From Rhabdophis nuchalis (Eukaryota > Chordata > Lepidosauria > Squamata > Natricidae): DNA of 64,000 nt. The notes beneath the pieces are model-generated. The model saw nothing but the letters and a program-made list of their open reading frames with translations, made no database searches and was not told where the DNA came from. Below, piece by piece: positions 31,179-41,790 of this stretch (positions within the stretch are counted from its first letter, which is position 1; each line of letters starts with the position of its first letter). Location: NCBI GenBank assembly GCA_039707465.1, contig CM077647.1, forward strand, positions 117,926,610 through 117,990,609, read 5' to 3'. Position numbers and translations under genes: made by a program.

Positions 31179-32978
31179 CTATGGTGTCCAAACTTTTTTC
31201 AAAGAGGGCCAGATTGGATGAAGTGAACAGGGTGGAGGGCCGAACATTTTTCCGAACATTCTTTGAACCATTACAATTAAATGCAAATAAATTATTTTAT
31301 GCCAAGTTAATTGCAAATGACATACTTTTCATTTCATAACATTAAGATCAACTGACAGTTGAGTTTTCACAATGTATTGAAAATAAATTTAAAAAAATTT
31401 ACCTACCTCTTTCTCTCTTTCTCTCTTTCTTCCTCTCTCTCTCTCCATTTCTCTCGCTCTTTCTCTCTTTCTTTCTCTCTCTCTCTTTCTCTTTCTTTCT
31501 GTCTCTCTTTCTTTCTCTCTCTCTCTCTTTCTTCCTCTCTCTCTCTCTCCATTTCTCTCTCTCTTTCTTTCTCTCTCTCTTTTTCTCTTTCTTTCTGTCT
31601 CCCTTTCTCTCTCATTCTCTCTCTCTCTTTCTTCCTCTCTCTCTCCATTTCTCTCTCTTTCTCTCTTTCTTTCTGTCTCTCTCTCTTTCTCTTTCTTTCT
31701 GTCTCTCTTTCTTTCTCTCTCTCTCTCTCTTTCGCTCTTTCTTTCTTTCCCTTTTTCTCTCTTTCTCTTCCTTTCTCTCTCTTTTTCTCTTTCTTTCTGT
31801 CTCTCTTTCTTTCTTTCTCTCTCTCTCTCTCTCTCTTTCGCTCTTTCTTTCTTTCCCTTTTTCTCTCTTTCTCTTCCTTTCTCTCTCTTTTTCTCTTTCT
31901 TTCTGTCTCTCTTTCTGTCTCTCTCTCTCTCTCTCTTTCGCTCTTTCTTTCTTTTTCTCTTTCTTTCTTTCTTTCTCTCTTTCTCTTTCTCTCTTTCTCT
32001 CTGTCACTCTGTGTGTGTGTGTGTGTGTGTGTCTGTCTGTCTCTCATTCACTTAATCAGTCTCTATCTATCTGTCTCTCCCTCCCTCTTTCCCCGTCTTT
32101 CTCCGATTCAATCCCTCCCTGTGTCATTCTCTATCTGTGTCTCTCTCCGTCTCTCTCCCTCCCTCTCTTTCTCTCTGTCTCTGTCTGTCTCTCTGTCTTT
32201 CCCTCCCTCCCCTTCTGTCTCTCTCTGTGTCTGTCAGTCACTCCCTCTCTCCCCTCTCCTCCCTTCCCCCACCCCGGGAAGCAGCAGAAGGGCCGGTATG
32301 CCAGAGGTTACGGACGCCTCCTCCCGCAGCGGGCGAGAGAGCAGGCGGGGTGAGCACCCAAGGCTACCGTCATCTTAAGCACCACCGAGGCTGTCGCCCG
32401 GCAGGGGCGTCAGGCGGGAAGCCGGTCGCGTCTCCATCGCTCCCTCCGGCAGGCACCATGGCTTACGTTCTGAGGCCGCGCGTCCGGCTTCCCTGCCTGA
32501 CGCCTCTGCCGGGCGACCTTGTGCGGCGGGAGCTGCACATTCTGGGGCTGCGTAGCTGGGAGGGAGGTGAACGCGCGGCCCCAGAACGTAAGCCATGGTG
32601 CCCGCCGGAGGGAGCCGCGATGGAGACGCAACCGGCTTCCCTGCCTGACGCCCCTGCCGGGCGACCTGCCGGGCAACTTTGTGCAAGCACCCAAGGCTAC
32701 CGTCATCTTAAGCACCACCGAGGCTGTCGCCCGGCAGGTCGCCCGGCAGGGGCGTCAGGCAGGGACGCCAGTCGCGTCTCCATCGCGGCTCCTTCCGGCA
32801 GGCACCAAGCGCATGTTCTGGGGCCGCACGTCCACCTCCCTCCCAGCCACACAGCCCCAGAGACAGAGGGAGGAAGGGAGGGCCACATTTACACAGAGCA
32901 GGGAGGGCTGTTGGAGGGCCGTATTAAACTGACCCCCGGGCCGCAAATGGCCCGCGGGCCAGACTTTGGACATGCCTG
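31179..32978. mobile_element. Non-autonomous hAT element in R4 RT
   Basis: An 8-bp target duplication ATGTACAT (31171-31178, 32979-32986) and imperfect terminal inverted repeats: left CTATGGTGTCCAAAC, right (reverse complement) CAGGCATGTCCAAAG. Eight-base duplications are the hAT hallmark. The interior has an AT-rich left arm, an ~860-bp polypyrimidine tract (31405-32265) and a GC-rich block (32270-32960) with internal repeats of ACCCAAGGCTACCGTCATCT. No transposase is encoded. Confidence 0.88.
31405..32265 (+). repeat. Polypyrimidine tract (TCTC/TTTC)n
   Basis: Almost purine-free for the first 600 bp, then TCTC/TCCC with (TG)n at about 32010-32032. The 339-codon Ser/Leu/Phe frame and the Arg/Glu/Lys frames on the other strand are repeat artefacts. 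Confidence 0.95.
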
Positions 32979-33770
32979 ATGTACATGGATGATTTGAAGC
33001 TGTTTGGTAAAACAAAAGCTGAACTGAATTTATTAATTTAAAGCACAAAAGAATTTAGCCAAGACATTGGTATGCAGTTTGGAATTGACAAATGTGCAAC
33101 AATGGCCAAACAGCAAATGTTGCCTCTATAATAAGAAAGATGAGACAGTCGACCACCCTGATCAGTGGGTGCAGCAAAATTTCACAAACTGACTACCTAC
33201 AACGCCATGACCACGTTGCTAAGATCATTCATTGGAAATTGTGCCAGAAGTTTGGATTTGAGTACAGCAAAAACCACTGGGAACATCAGGTTGAGAAAGT
33301 TTTAGAGAATGAGAAAGTCAAGATCTTGTGGGACTTCAGAATTCAGACTGACAGGCACTTGTCCTACAATACACCTGATATAACAATAGTTGAAAAGAAA
33401 AAAGTATAGTTCGTTGACATTGCAATACCTGGTGATGCACAAATTGAAAATAAGCAACAAGAAAAAATCACAAAATACCAGGACTTGCAAATGGAAGTTA
33501 AGCGACTGTGGAGGAGGAAGTCGTGTTGTCCCGATTGTGATTGGAGCCCTTGGAGCAATACCTAGGGGCTGCCTCGCCATGTGCCTCGCCATTCTAGGTT
33601 TGCCAGACTTGAGCATTCTGACTCTACAAAGGGCCACCCTGCTTGGAACAGCTTATATCCTCCGACGTTACCTTAACAGTTCCTAGGTCCTTGGTTAGGA
33701 CTCGAACTTTTGAGCTACCAACCAGCCCCAAAAGCTGTGGATCTCATCAAAGATTAACCACAGATAATAA
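32979..33770 (+). mobile_element. R4/Dong-type LINE, catalytic box to 3' end (decayed)
   Basis: Resumes with LMYMDDLKLFGKTKAELN, so the YMDD box follows the hAT. After stops come VDIAIPGDAQIENKQQEKI and KYQDLQMEVKRLW (33415-33510), the restriction-like endonuclease region of R4-clade elements (PD-D/E-XK type, family knowledge). The typical C-terminus VVPIVIGALGAIP...LLGTAYILRRYL ends at 33686. The 3' UTR ends in AT-rich repeats near 33770. Confidence 0.82.
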
Positions 33771-33794
33771 TAATACTAAATTCTGATTATACAA

Positions 33795-33965
33795 AAACCA
33801 CCCTACTTGGAACAGTTTATATACTCCAAAGTTACCTTAACAGTTCCTAGATCCTTGGTTAGGACTCGAGTTGTTGAGCTACCAAACAGCCGCAAAGGCT
33901 GTGAATCTCACCAGAGATTAACCACAGAATAATAAATAAATAAATAATAAAAACAAACAAATAAA
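33795..33965 (+). mobile_element. Second R4 3' end, tandem to the first
   Basis: Repeats the last 130 bp of the preceding R4 (CCACCCTACTTGGAACAG through GATTAACCACAGA) and then has an (AAAT)n tail. It could be a severely 5'-truncated insertion or a local tandem duplication. Confidence 0.8.
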
Positions 33966-35160
33966 TAAATAAACTACGAAGGGATATCAGCAATCTGAAG
34001 TACTTGAAAGAAAGAAAACTAAAGAACAAAAAATTGAAAAATAGTTTACACAAAAAATACAACCTGGAGGAAAAAACAATACTGGAAATTATGGAAGAAC
34101 TAAAACAACGTGCAATAGCAATAGCAAGGAAAATTGAAAGATATGAAGGACAAATAAAAAAATATTGTGAGATGTCCAGTTCAGAAGAAACCAACACTTC
34201 TTCTACCGGTCCCTTGATGAAAATTGAATCCAAACTAATATTCACCCATTTTTAAACTTTGAACTTTTGGAAAGATCAAAGTTGGGAAAACCCAGTGGAA
34301 CACAACAATACTGATTCCTGGATCATAGATATTCAACAACAAACAATATAAAACAAACAATATAAAACAAGGTGGAAAATATTGTAATAAAATCTGACAT
34401 GGTGGCAAAACAAGCAAAGAAGTTCAAGAACTGGAGTGCACCTGGCCTGGATGAACTGCATGGATACTGGCTAAAACATATGGCCAGCCTCCATCATTGC
34501 TTGGCCATTCAATTTGATCAAATGCTTCAAAATGCAACAAGCGAATAATGGCTAACAGCTGGACGAACATATTTGATAATGAAAGATTCAGAAAAAGGCA
34601 CAGAACCAAGCCACTATCGCCAAATTACTTGTCTGTCAACAACATTCAAACTTTTTACAAGGATACTGGCAAATTCAGTATTCAATCATCTGATGGGAAA
34701 CAGTTTGTATCCAGCAGAACAAAAAGGAAATTATAAAACCTACTAAACCTAAAACAACAAACAACATAAAGCAAAATGGAAAATTATGGAAAAGTAGTAA
34801 CAACTGCTATGGTTGCAAAACAAGCAAAGAAGGTCAAGAACTGGAGTGCACCTGGTCTGGATGAACTGCATGGATACTGGCTAAAACACCTGACCAGCCT
34901 CCATCACTGCATGGCCAATCAATTTGTTGAAATGCTTCAAAAGCAAAGAATGGTTAACAGCTGGTTGAACATATTTGATAATGAAAGATCCAGAAAAGTG
35001 TACATGACCAAGCAACTATCGCCCAGTCATTTGTCTGCCAACAATGTTCAAACTTTTTACAAAAATACTGGCAAATTCAATATTCAATCATTTGATAGAA
35101 AACAGCTTGTATCTGGTAGAACAAAAAGGAAATTATAAAAAATCAAGAGGAACAGAAAAT
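33966..35160 (+). mobile_element. R4-related LINE fragments with tandem RT block
   Basis: A Lys-rich leader (33970-34255) is followed by two tandem copies of the same RT segment, 34390-34740 and 34775-35150. Each runs from KNWSAPGLDELHGYWLKH through the NYR-PIT-like region to the EQKG-like end in shifting frames. Both are frameshifted. The rest of the RT is missing. Confidence 0.75.
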
Positions 35161-35164
35161 CAAG

Positions 35165-35304
35165 AGGAACAAAAACTCTGCCAATCTTCATGATTTCAAT
35201 GCCCAGTTGTTCAGAGATTTGGAAAAGTTCTGTCTGGATGATTTATGGAAATTGGTGTGTATCTTGTCAAGAAATATTTTGAAATGGTTCGGTTGCTTGA
35301 TGTC
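35165..35304 (-). pseudogene. hAT-type transposase remnant, distal piece
   Basis: On the minus strand IKDIKQPNHF followed by FLDKIHTNFHKSSRQN and SLNNWAL resembles the segment after the conserved Cys/His region of hAT-like transposases such as those related to KIAA1586/ZMYM-type genes. It continues from 36830-37650 across the inserted hAT. Confidence 0.5.
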
Positions 35305-35312
35305 CTTTATAT

Positions 35313-35677
35313 CAGGGGTCCCCAACCTTTTTTGCACCAGGGACCAGTTTCATTTTAAAGAAAATTCTGCAGACCGGCTGGCCTAGAGGAGGAGGGGGGA
35401 GGGGAAACAGGCGGCGCATGCACATGAGGGGGGGGGAGTCATCCCACTTGGCCCTCTAGGGCAGTGGTGGGCAAACGTATTAGTCAATAGAGCCAAATAT
35501 CAACAGTACCACTACTGAAATTTCTTTTGAGAGCCAAAAGGTGTGCCTGTTTTGTGGGAGTGGGTCAGTTGTCATGTGACCTGGTGAGCATGGCCAACTT
35601 GGAAAATGTGGTGAAACTCACTTAACGGTCTTGCTTAGCAACCAAAATTTTGGGCTCAATTGTGGTCATAAGTTCGT

Positions 35678-35741
<64 letters not shown>

Positions 35742-36183
35742 TCCTTCTTCCATTTCTGGCTTGTCTTTGGTCTTCTGAAGATGGTAAAAATGGATTTATG
35801 GGCACTCGTTATATATAAAGGCAGCCCATGACTCTTTGGGATGCTGGTTTGAATCCAGGAATTGACTCAGAGGATGTGATTCCTTTGAAATGACCACTGG
35901 GAGAAAAATAGATCTTTAACCTGGTTAACCAAACTGGTAGCTTGAGGTGGAAGAAAATAGGAAAATAGATTCCTTTCCTTTCCTTCCTTCCATTGACTCC
36001 CTCCCCCTTCCTCCCTTTCTTTCTTTCTTTCTTTCTTTCTTTCCTTCCTTCCTTTCCTTCCTTCCTTCTTTAACCCCTCCCTTCCTCCTCCCTCCCCCTT
36101 CTTTCCTTCACTCCCTCCCTCCCACCCTCCATTCATCTTTCTTTTTCTATTTTTCTTTCTTTCTCTTTCTGTTTTTTGTCCCC

Positions 36184-36219
<36 letters not shown>

Positions 36220-36821
36220 CTATCTCTATCTGTCTCTCTCTCCTCCCTCCACCCAACTCTGTCACTCTGTATGTGTGTGTGTGTGTGTGATTCCCTCTCT
36301 CCCTCCCTCTCTCTATTTCTGTCTCTCTAAGTCTGTCTCTCTGTGTGTCTGTCATTCTCTCCCTCCCTCCCCCCCAGGAAGCAGCAGAGGGGCCGGCATG
36401 TCGGCCGGGGAGGTCTACGGCTGCCTCATCCCGCAGCGAGTGGGCGTGCGGGCGGGTGGAGGACCCGAGCCTGCAGCTACCTTAAGCGCTGCTGAGGCCG
36501 TCCGGGAAGGGAGGTGGGCATGCGGCGCCTGGATGGCCTTGGCGGTGCTTAAGGTAGCCACAGCTTGGGTCCCGCCTGCCCGCCCACCCACCCGCCCACT
36601 CGCTCACTGTGGAATGAGGCAGCCGTAACCTCCTCAGCTGACATGCCGGCCCCTCCGGGTAACCCCGGAAAGTGCACCGCGGTGGCCGTCGGAAGGAGCT
36701 GGTGGAGGCGCGCTCGGCCATCCTCTGCCCAGGGGGCTGCTCCCTTCTCTGGCCCTGCGGCCCGGTTCCTATCCAGCCGCGAACCGGCACCGGTCCACAG
36801 ACCGGGGATTGGGGACCCCTG
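35313..36821. mobile_element. Non-autonomous hAT element with 8-bp target duplication
   Basis: Target duplication CTTTATAT (35305-35312, 36822-36829). TIRs: CAGGGGTCCCCAACC at the left; the right end reverse-complements to CAGGGGTCCCCAATC (14 of 15). The interior has another hAT-like start at 35464 (CAGTGGTGGGCAAAC), (TTTC)n at 35677-35745, a polypyrimidine tract at 35980-36375 and a GC-rich block at 36376-36800 homologous to that in 31179-32978. No transposase ORF. Confidence 0.9.
35615..35678 (-). mobile_element. MITE fragment (same family as 62719-63066)
   Basis: The reverse complement reads CGAACTTATGACCACAATTG...TTAGTGAG-like, matching the TIR-proximal region of the small element near 62719. 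A further end fragment lies at 37945-37985. Confidence 0.5.
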
Positions 36822-36829
36822 CTTTATAT

Positions 36830-37650
36830 AGTCCAGCACAAGTTGAAGGCAATGGTTCAAGCGGTGCTAAATTACAATGTTTGGGAACTCTTTAGCTATT
36901 CTGGTGCTGATTCCAGATTTTTTCCCAAGCATAACACTGGCACCATCAGAGCAGAATGCTATTAAATGCTTTTGCAGATATTCTATGGTAAACCCAACTT
37001 TATGTAAGCTTCTCATCACTGAAAAACATATGGTCTCTGCATCTTGTTTTTCCAATTCCACCAGCTGAATGAAAATGGTTGTTGGGCATTCTGAATCCTC
37101 AACTTTTACAAAAACTATTCACAACTGCTTTCATTGATAGCATTGAGACTTTGTCAATGATCAAACACACTTTCTGATTTGCAATAATGCTGGTAAACAT
37201 GGTGGCTTTAATTTCTTTTGCAATGAAATCAACTATTTTCACTGCAGATCTCCGTGAATGCAAGCCTTCTCCCAGAACTACTCCAATTGCAGTTAGCAAA
37301 TCTACCTGTCCTTCATTGTCTGAGAATGTTCTACATCTTTGTGCCTGATTGTAAATTATAAGAAATATTGTGCTAGTAGTAGATAAATGCTTTTCAGTTG
37401 ACTTATCTACTGATTTTATTATAGCATCCTGCTCCCATTGTTTAATGTTTTCTCTGAAAATACTGTGTGATTTTCATTTAAAATGTTCCTTCACTTTTTC
37501 CTGAGAGATGCTTGCTGCACCTCCTTATTTGTCCATGCGGCCTCGCTCTTAAATTTTTTCTATTCTCTGGAAACATGAACACCTTTCTCTAATGAGAACC
37601 CATGTTTTGCACAGTATTCACAACCTAAGTTTTTGTCTGACACTGCCAAC
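36830..37650 (-). pseudogene. hAT-type transposase remnant (KIAA1586/ZMYM-like)
   Basis: Reading the minus strand, frames give YCAKHGFSLEKG, then LLTAIGVVLGEGLHSRRSAV, CLIIDKVSMLSMKAVVN and LIAFCSDGASVMLGKKSGI. The last is the signature of hAT-derived proteins (SDGASVMLG with its catalytic-type Asp), and the order and spacing fit that family. Several stops and frameshifts (for example between 37060 and 37100) break it. An hAT inserted between codons at 36830/35304 split it further. It may be a decayed autonomous hAT or a retired domesticated gene. Confidence 0.65.
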
Positions 37651-37744
37651 CCATCATACGTCTCCTGGAAGTTTCTGTATTGCTGCAAACTCCAGCAGTT
37701 TGGAAGACTTTCAGTTGAGGAGATGGACTTGCTGGTTTCTCTGA

Positions 37745-37812
37745 CTTTAAGTGGGGGAAGTGGTGGTGCTGGTGGTGCTGGTGCTGGTGGTGCTGGTGCT
37801 GGTGGTGCTAAT
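37745..37812 (+). repeat. GGTGCTGGT minisatellite
   Basis: About seven units of GGTGGTGCTGGTGCT type. It encodes a Gly/Ala run in one frame, which is not evidence of a gene. Confidence 0.9.
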
Positions 37813-37859
37813 GATGTTTTGGATCAGCTGATAGTTCCTGTTTTGGTTTCTTGGTGAAG

Positions 37860-38715
37860 AAAGAGGTCGTACTCTATTGCCTCGTCTTCATCCTTTTAAA
37901 TAATGCTAACCATAAAAGAAATAAAACAATATTGTGCTTTGGACTCAATTGTGGTTGTAAACTGAGGACTACAGGTAACAGAAGGGATCTCTGTTTTCAT
38001 CCAACAATGTACAGTCTTTTCAGAAAGACTGCAGATGAAACCAGTTTTTTCCCCTAATTATAAGGACAGGAAAGATAAAGCCACTGGAATAAAAACCATC
38101 AAGGCATTGTGAGAAGTATTAGCATAAAGGACAGTGCCAGAAACCTCACAGAACCAGAAACCACAAAAAACAGTGCCAAGAAACTCAAGCCAGCCCTTCT
38201 TCCTTTAAGAAAACCCCAGGCAAAAGCACCAGATGAAAAGAAACTTAAATTCTTAAGTACATCCATTAAGACAAGGGGAATCAGCAGGCTAAAAATAGCT
38301 TGCCTGGAACTCCCCTTTTCCTGGCAGAACTAACCCGCAGGATAGGAAAGAAAAAGGATGTGGGACCAAGATTAAAACAGGAAAACAAAAGCAAGGCAGT
38401 TAGAAAGCCCTCAAAACCTATCAAGCGCCAGGAGCTCACAAAGTCACACACAGCTCAACATATGAAAGCAGCCATGGAGGCACATAAAAGGTGATTGCTG
38501 CAAGAAGCAACTGCCTCACAATAACCTCAAAAACCACTTATCACACAAAAACACATACAATATTGCAAATCTGCCATGCACTGGCATGCACATATACAAG
38601 CAGCCATTTTGAGGCACATACATTTTTTTTGAGATTTTGTATTTATTTCTGTAGTGATTCACATCAAAATTTTGCAAACCATGCACCAACCTGCACACTT
38701 AGAGGCAAGATATTG
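37860..38715. other. No recognisable gene
   Basis: AT-rich unique-looking sequence with a MITE end at 37945-37985 (TTGTAAACTGAGGACTACAG). The short Lys-rich ORFs at 38109-38494 have no domain. Confidence 0.5.
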
Positions 38716-38719
38716 CATC

Positions 38720-39065
38720 AAAAATAAAACATTTCCTAAAAACAATAAAATTTCTTAAAAAAAAAACATTTTCTAAAAACAATAAATTCAAAAAAAAACA
38801 TTTCCTAAAAACAATACATTTTTTAAAAAAATTCTAAAAACACTAAATGTTTTTAAAAAAACATTTCCTAAAACAATAAAAATTCTTTAAAAACACATTT
38901 CCTGAAAACAATAAATTTAAGAAAACATTTCTTAAAAACAATAAAATTTCTTTTAAAACCATTTCCCCAAAACAATAAAAAATTAAAAAACATTTCCTAA
39001 AAACAACAAGATTTCCTGGAAAAATTTTTTTACAATAAAATACCCTTTAAAAAACTTTAAAAGCA
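38720..39065 (+). repeat. A-rich tandem array, AAACATTTCCTAAAAACAAT units
   Basis: About ten degenerate ~30-bp units of the form AAAACATTTCCTAAAAACAA followed by TAAAATTT. Unit length varies through A-run slippage. Confidence 0.88.
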
Positions 39066-39289
39066 TAAAGAAAAAAAACCCAGACACTTACCAGCAGGCA
39101 GAATCAGCTGCTCTCTGATAAGAGGCATGCTGGAATGGATGTAGGCAGCAGGCAACCAAACCAGACCCTCTGGCTGAAGGTAAGTTGGACTGGAGTCCCA
39201 CAGGGACAACCCAGTCAGCTCCTGGAATGGAGCCAAGGCTGCTTTGCCAACCAGGCAAGACTGGGGACAGGGGGAACAGCAAGAAATGC

Positions 39290-39610
39290 CTCAGCTGACT
39301 GCTGACTTCATGGTCTATGTGAGCCCAAGGACTGACTGAGGTCTTCCTTGCTGCCACTCCCCAGGCTTGTGTGGCTTTGCAGTCCACGCGAGCCCAGGAG
39401 GGGTGGCAAGGAAAGCCTCAGCCAGTCCCCAGGCTCATGTAGACCGCAAATTTGCCACCACTCTTGCCACCTCCCAGCACACCCAGCAAAGTTGCCCTCC
39501 AAGTGCTGGTGGGCTTTGCAGTCTATACAAGCCTGGGAAGTGGCAGCAAGAAAGGCCTCAACCAGTCCTCGAGCCTGCGTAGGCTGTGAAGTCAGCCAGT
39601 GTTCTTGATA
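39290..39610. repeat. Degenerate GC-rich repeats of about 110-150 bp
   Basis: Recurring GGCTTTGCAGTC, AGCCCAGGA and AGGCCTCAACCAGTCC blocks (near 39365-39430, 39505-39570 and weaker near 39310). Overlapping ORFs on both strands are by-products. Confidence 0.5.
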
Positions 39611-39994
39611 GCTTCTTTCCACCCCATTACCATCTTTGCCCTGCGAAGTCACAGCTGTAGGGTTACTTACCTTTAGGCAGCCACAGAAGGAGGCAGCAGT
39701 TATGCAGCAGGCAGGCCGGAAAGTCAGCAAGGACTCAAGTGTCTCAGGAAGTCAGCAAGCAATGATGCAAGGGCAAGGCCAATAACAGTAATAGGCTGCA
39801 TGGTGACCATGGTATACTGTATATAGAGCTCTTAGAGGCAGGGTGATCTACGAGCCAGCAAGTGGCAGGCAGGTACCAGTTTGGGGGCATGGCCAAGCTG
39901 CCGGTACTACCAGTTTGGAGAGCCACTCCCGATTTTTACTACTTATTTGGCCAAACCAGGCCAAACCAGTAGGAACTGACCTCTAGTCTATAGG

Positions 39995-40990
39995 TACAGT
40001 ATTTTCACAGCCCTGTTTTTGACTCGTGCAATATACAGGTGGAAGGCAGGTTGGTAGCAATTGTTTTTTCTGCAGTTCCAATTATCCATTGAAGTTATGT
40101 CTATCTTGTTTGGTTGCAGAGTCAAACCAGACAATTATAGAGATGCAGATGATAGACTCAATAATTCCTCTGTAGATCTGAATCAACAGGCTTTGGGCAG
40201 TTTGAGCTTTCTGAGTTGGTGCAGAAAGAACTTTGTGCTTTTTTTGATGACATTTTTGATGTTAGGTGTCCATTTTAAGTCTTGAGATATGATAGAACCT
40301 AGAAACTTGAAGTCTCTACTGCTGATACTGTATTGTCTAGTATTGTAAGAGGTGGCGTTATAGGAGGATTTCTCCTAAAATCTACTTCCATTTCTACAGT
40401 TTTGAGTGTGCTTAGTTCAAGATTGTTCTGGTTGCACCACAAAACTAGTTATTCAACCTCCAGTCTGGATGCACATTCGTCTTGTCTTGAATGAGACCAA
40501 TCACTATTGTATCATCTGCAAACTTCAGTACTTTACCAGAGGGATCTTTTGAGATGCACCCATTGGTACATAGAAATGGAGAGAGCACACAGCCCGGGGG
40601 AGGAGGGGCTCCTGTGCTAATTGTACAGATATCTGATGTGATTTTGCCTGGCTTTACCTGCTGCTTCCTGTCTGTTGGGAAGCTAACGGTCCATTTACGA
40701 GTATGGTCAGATACAGCTAACTGATTTAGTTTAGTTAGACTAATATCTGGAATGATGGTATTGAATGATGAACTGAAGTCTATAAGGTGGACTCTTGCAT
40801 AGGTCTTTGGAGATTCAAGATGTTGTACAATGTAGTGCAGGGTCGTATTAACAGCATTATCTGTCGAACTATTTGCTTGGTAGGCAAATTGCAAAGGGTT
40901 TAAGAGCAGATCCGTGATGGTGTTCAGGTGGGCCAGCCAGGGTGGGTTGCTGCTGGTTTTGCTACTGTTTTGCAACCTGAATGCATGCAC
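39995..40990 (-). mobile_element. Rex1/Babar-like LINE reverse transcriptase (5' and 3' truncated)
   Basis: A 181-codon frame (40990-40445) encodes RT: LLNPLQFAYQANSSTDNAV, VHLIDFSSSFNTIIPD (first Asp block), STGAPPPPGCVLSPFL and KFADDTIVIGLI with an intact FADD. Downstream (40440-40000), in broken frames, come VEMEVDF-like, FKFLGSIISQDLKWTPN and HQLRKLKLPKA, as in Rex1-clade elements. The GAPQG box carries extra prolines. Clade assignment is from motif style only. Confidence 0.75.
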
Positions 40991-40999
40991 TCTTCAATG

Positions 41000-41790
41000 C
41001 GTAGAACAATTTACAGTAAAGTGCGCATGCACAGTCACTAAAATCCAACATGGCGGTGACATCAGAGGCAGCAAGGGAACTGGTTCAGGGGCATCTCTTT
41101 CTTTTTTTTCTTGTCTCCCTTCTCTCCCCCCCCTCTCTCTCTGTGTGCATGGTTTGTGCATGATGCATTCGACTAGTGGGCTGCTAGTTTGATACCCCTG
41201 ATCTAGAGGGTTCTAGGTTAAAGAAACTGAAGCAATGTGCTGTTAGATACTGGTTCATCAAATTCAATCCTCTGTTGGGAGTGAGAGCAGGAAACTGTTC
41301 AATTAAAAAGATGTCATTTGGGGAAGGGAATGTTGAGCAAACTCAAGCCAGAAAGCCCAGCTACTCAAATATTCATGTCTCTTCTCAGTATTTTTTTCAT
41401 TGTATTGGTGTGCCTCATAACCTCAGAAACATGCTGTCCAACTCAATTTTGTTCTTTCTGCATGCCAGTAAAAGAACTACCCAAAAGATGTCCTATGGGG
41501 ACATAAAAAGAATTCTCCTCAATGAGAAAAAAGGCCCAAAGAAGCTGTCTTGTACAGTATTGAACTAAATCCATAATCCATCCAGGACAGAATTGTTTGT
41601 TTAAACTGGCAGTGGCTCCTCAGAGTTCCAGATAGGGTTTTTCCAAGCCCCTCTTGGAGAAGAGGGGAATTGAACATTTCTGCATATGAATGAAAGAGTT
41701 CTCCACGGCTGCCTACAATTTTCTGGCCTGAAGACAACAGGCAAGCATGAAATACGAAGAAAAATACATATATTTTTATGTGGTTAAGAC
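41000..41790. other. Non-coding, polypyrimidine patch, no gene seen
   Basis: Contains a CT-rich patch at 41090-41145 followed by GTTTGATACCCCTG, which resembles the end of an hAT-like element. The other end was not found. Short ORFs at 41275-41570 lack support. Confidence 0.4.

Noticed and set aside
31359..32378. 339-codon Ser/Leu/Phe ORF and long Arg/Glu/Lys ORFs on the other strand
   Set aside because: Pure products of the (TCTC/TTTC)n tract inside an hAT; no start context, domain or codon bias.
32137..32979. 280-codon ORF ending in the hAT right end
   Set aside because: Starts in the CT tract, continues through GC-rich repeats and stops at the TIR. No homology blocks other than to the other hAT core at the DNA level.
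36482..36860. Overlapping ~100-codon Pro/Arg/Gly ORFs
   Set aside because: High-GC core of an hAT element; open frames expected by composition.
37633..37857. Gly/Ala-rich ORF
   Set aside because: Encoded by a GGTGCTGGT minisatellite.
38720..39065. Regular repeats considered as a CRISPR-like array
   Set aside because: Units are A-rich and contiguous without unique spacers, in a vertebrate-type context with no cas genes.
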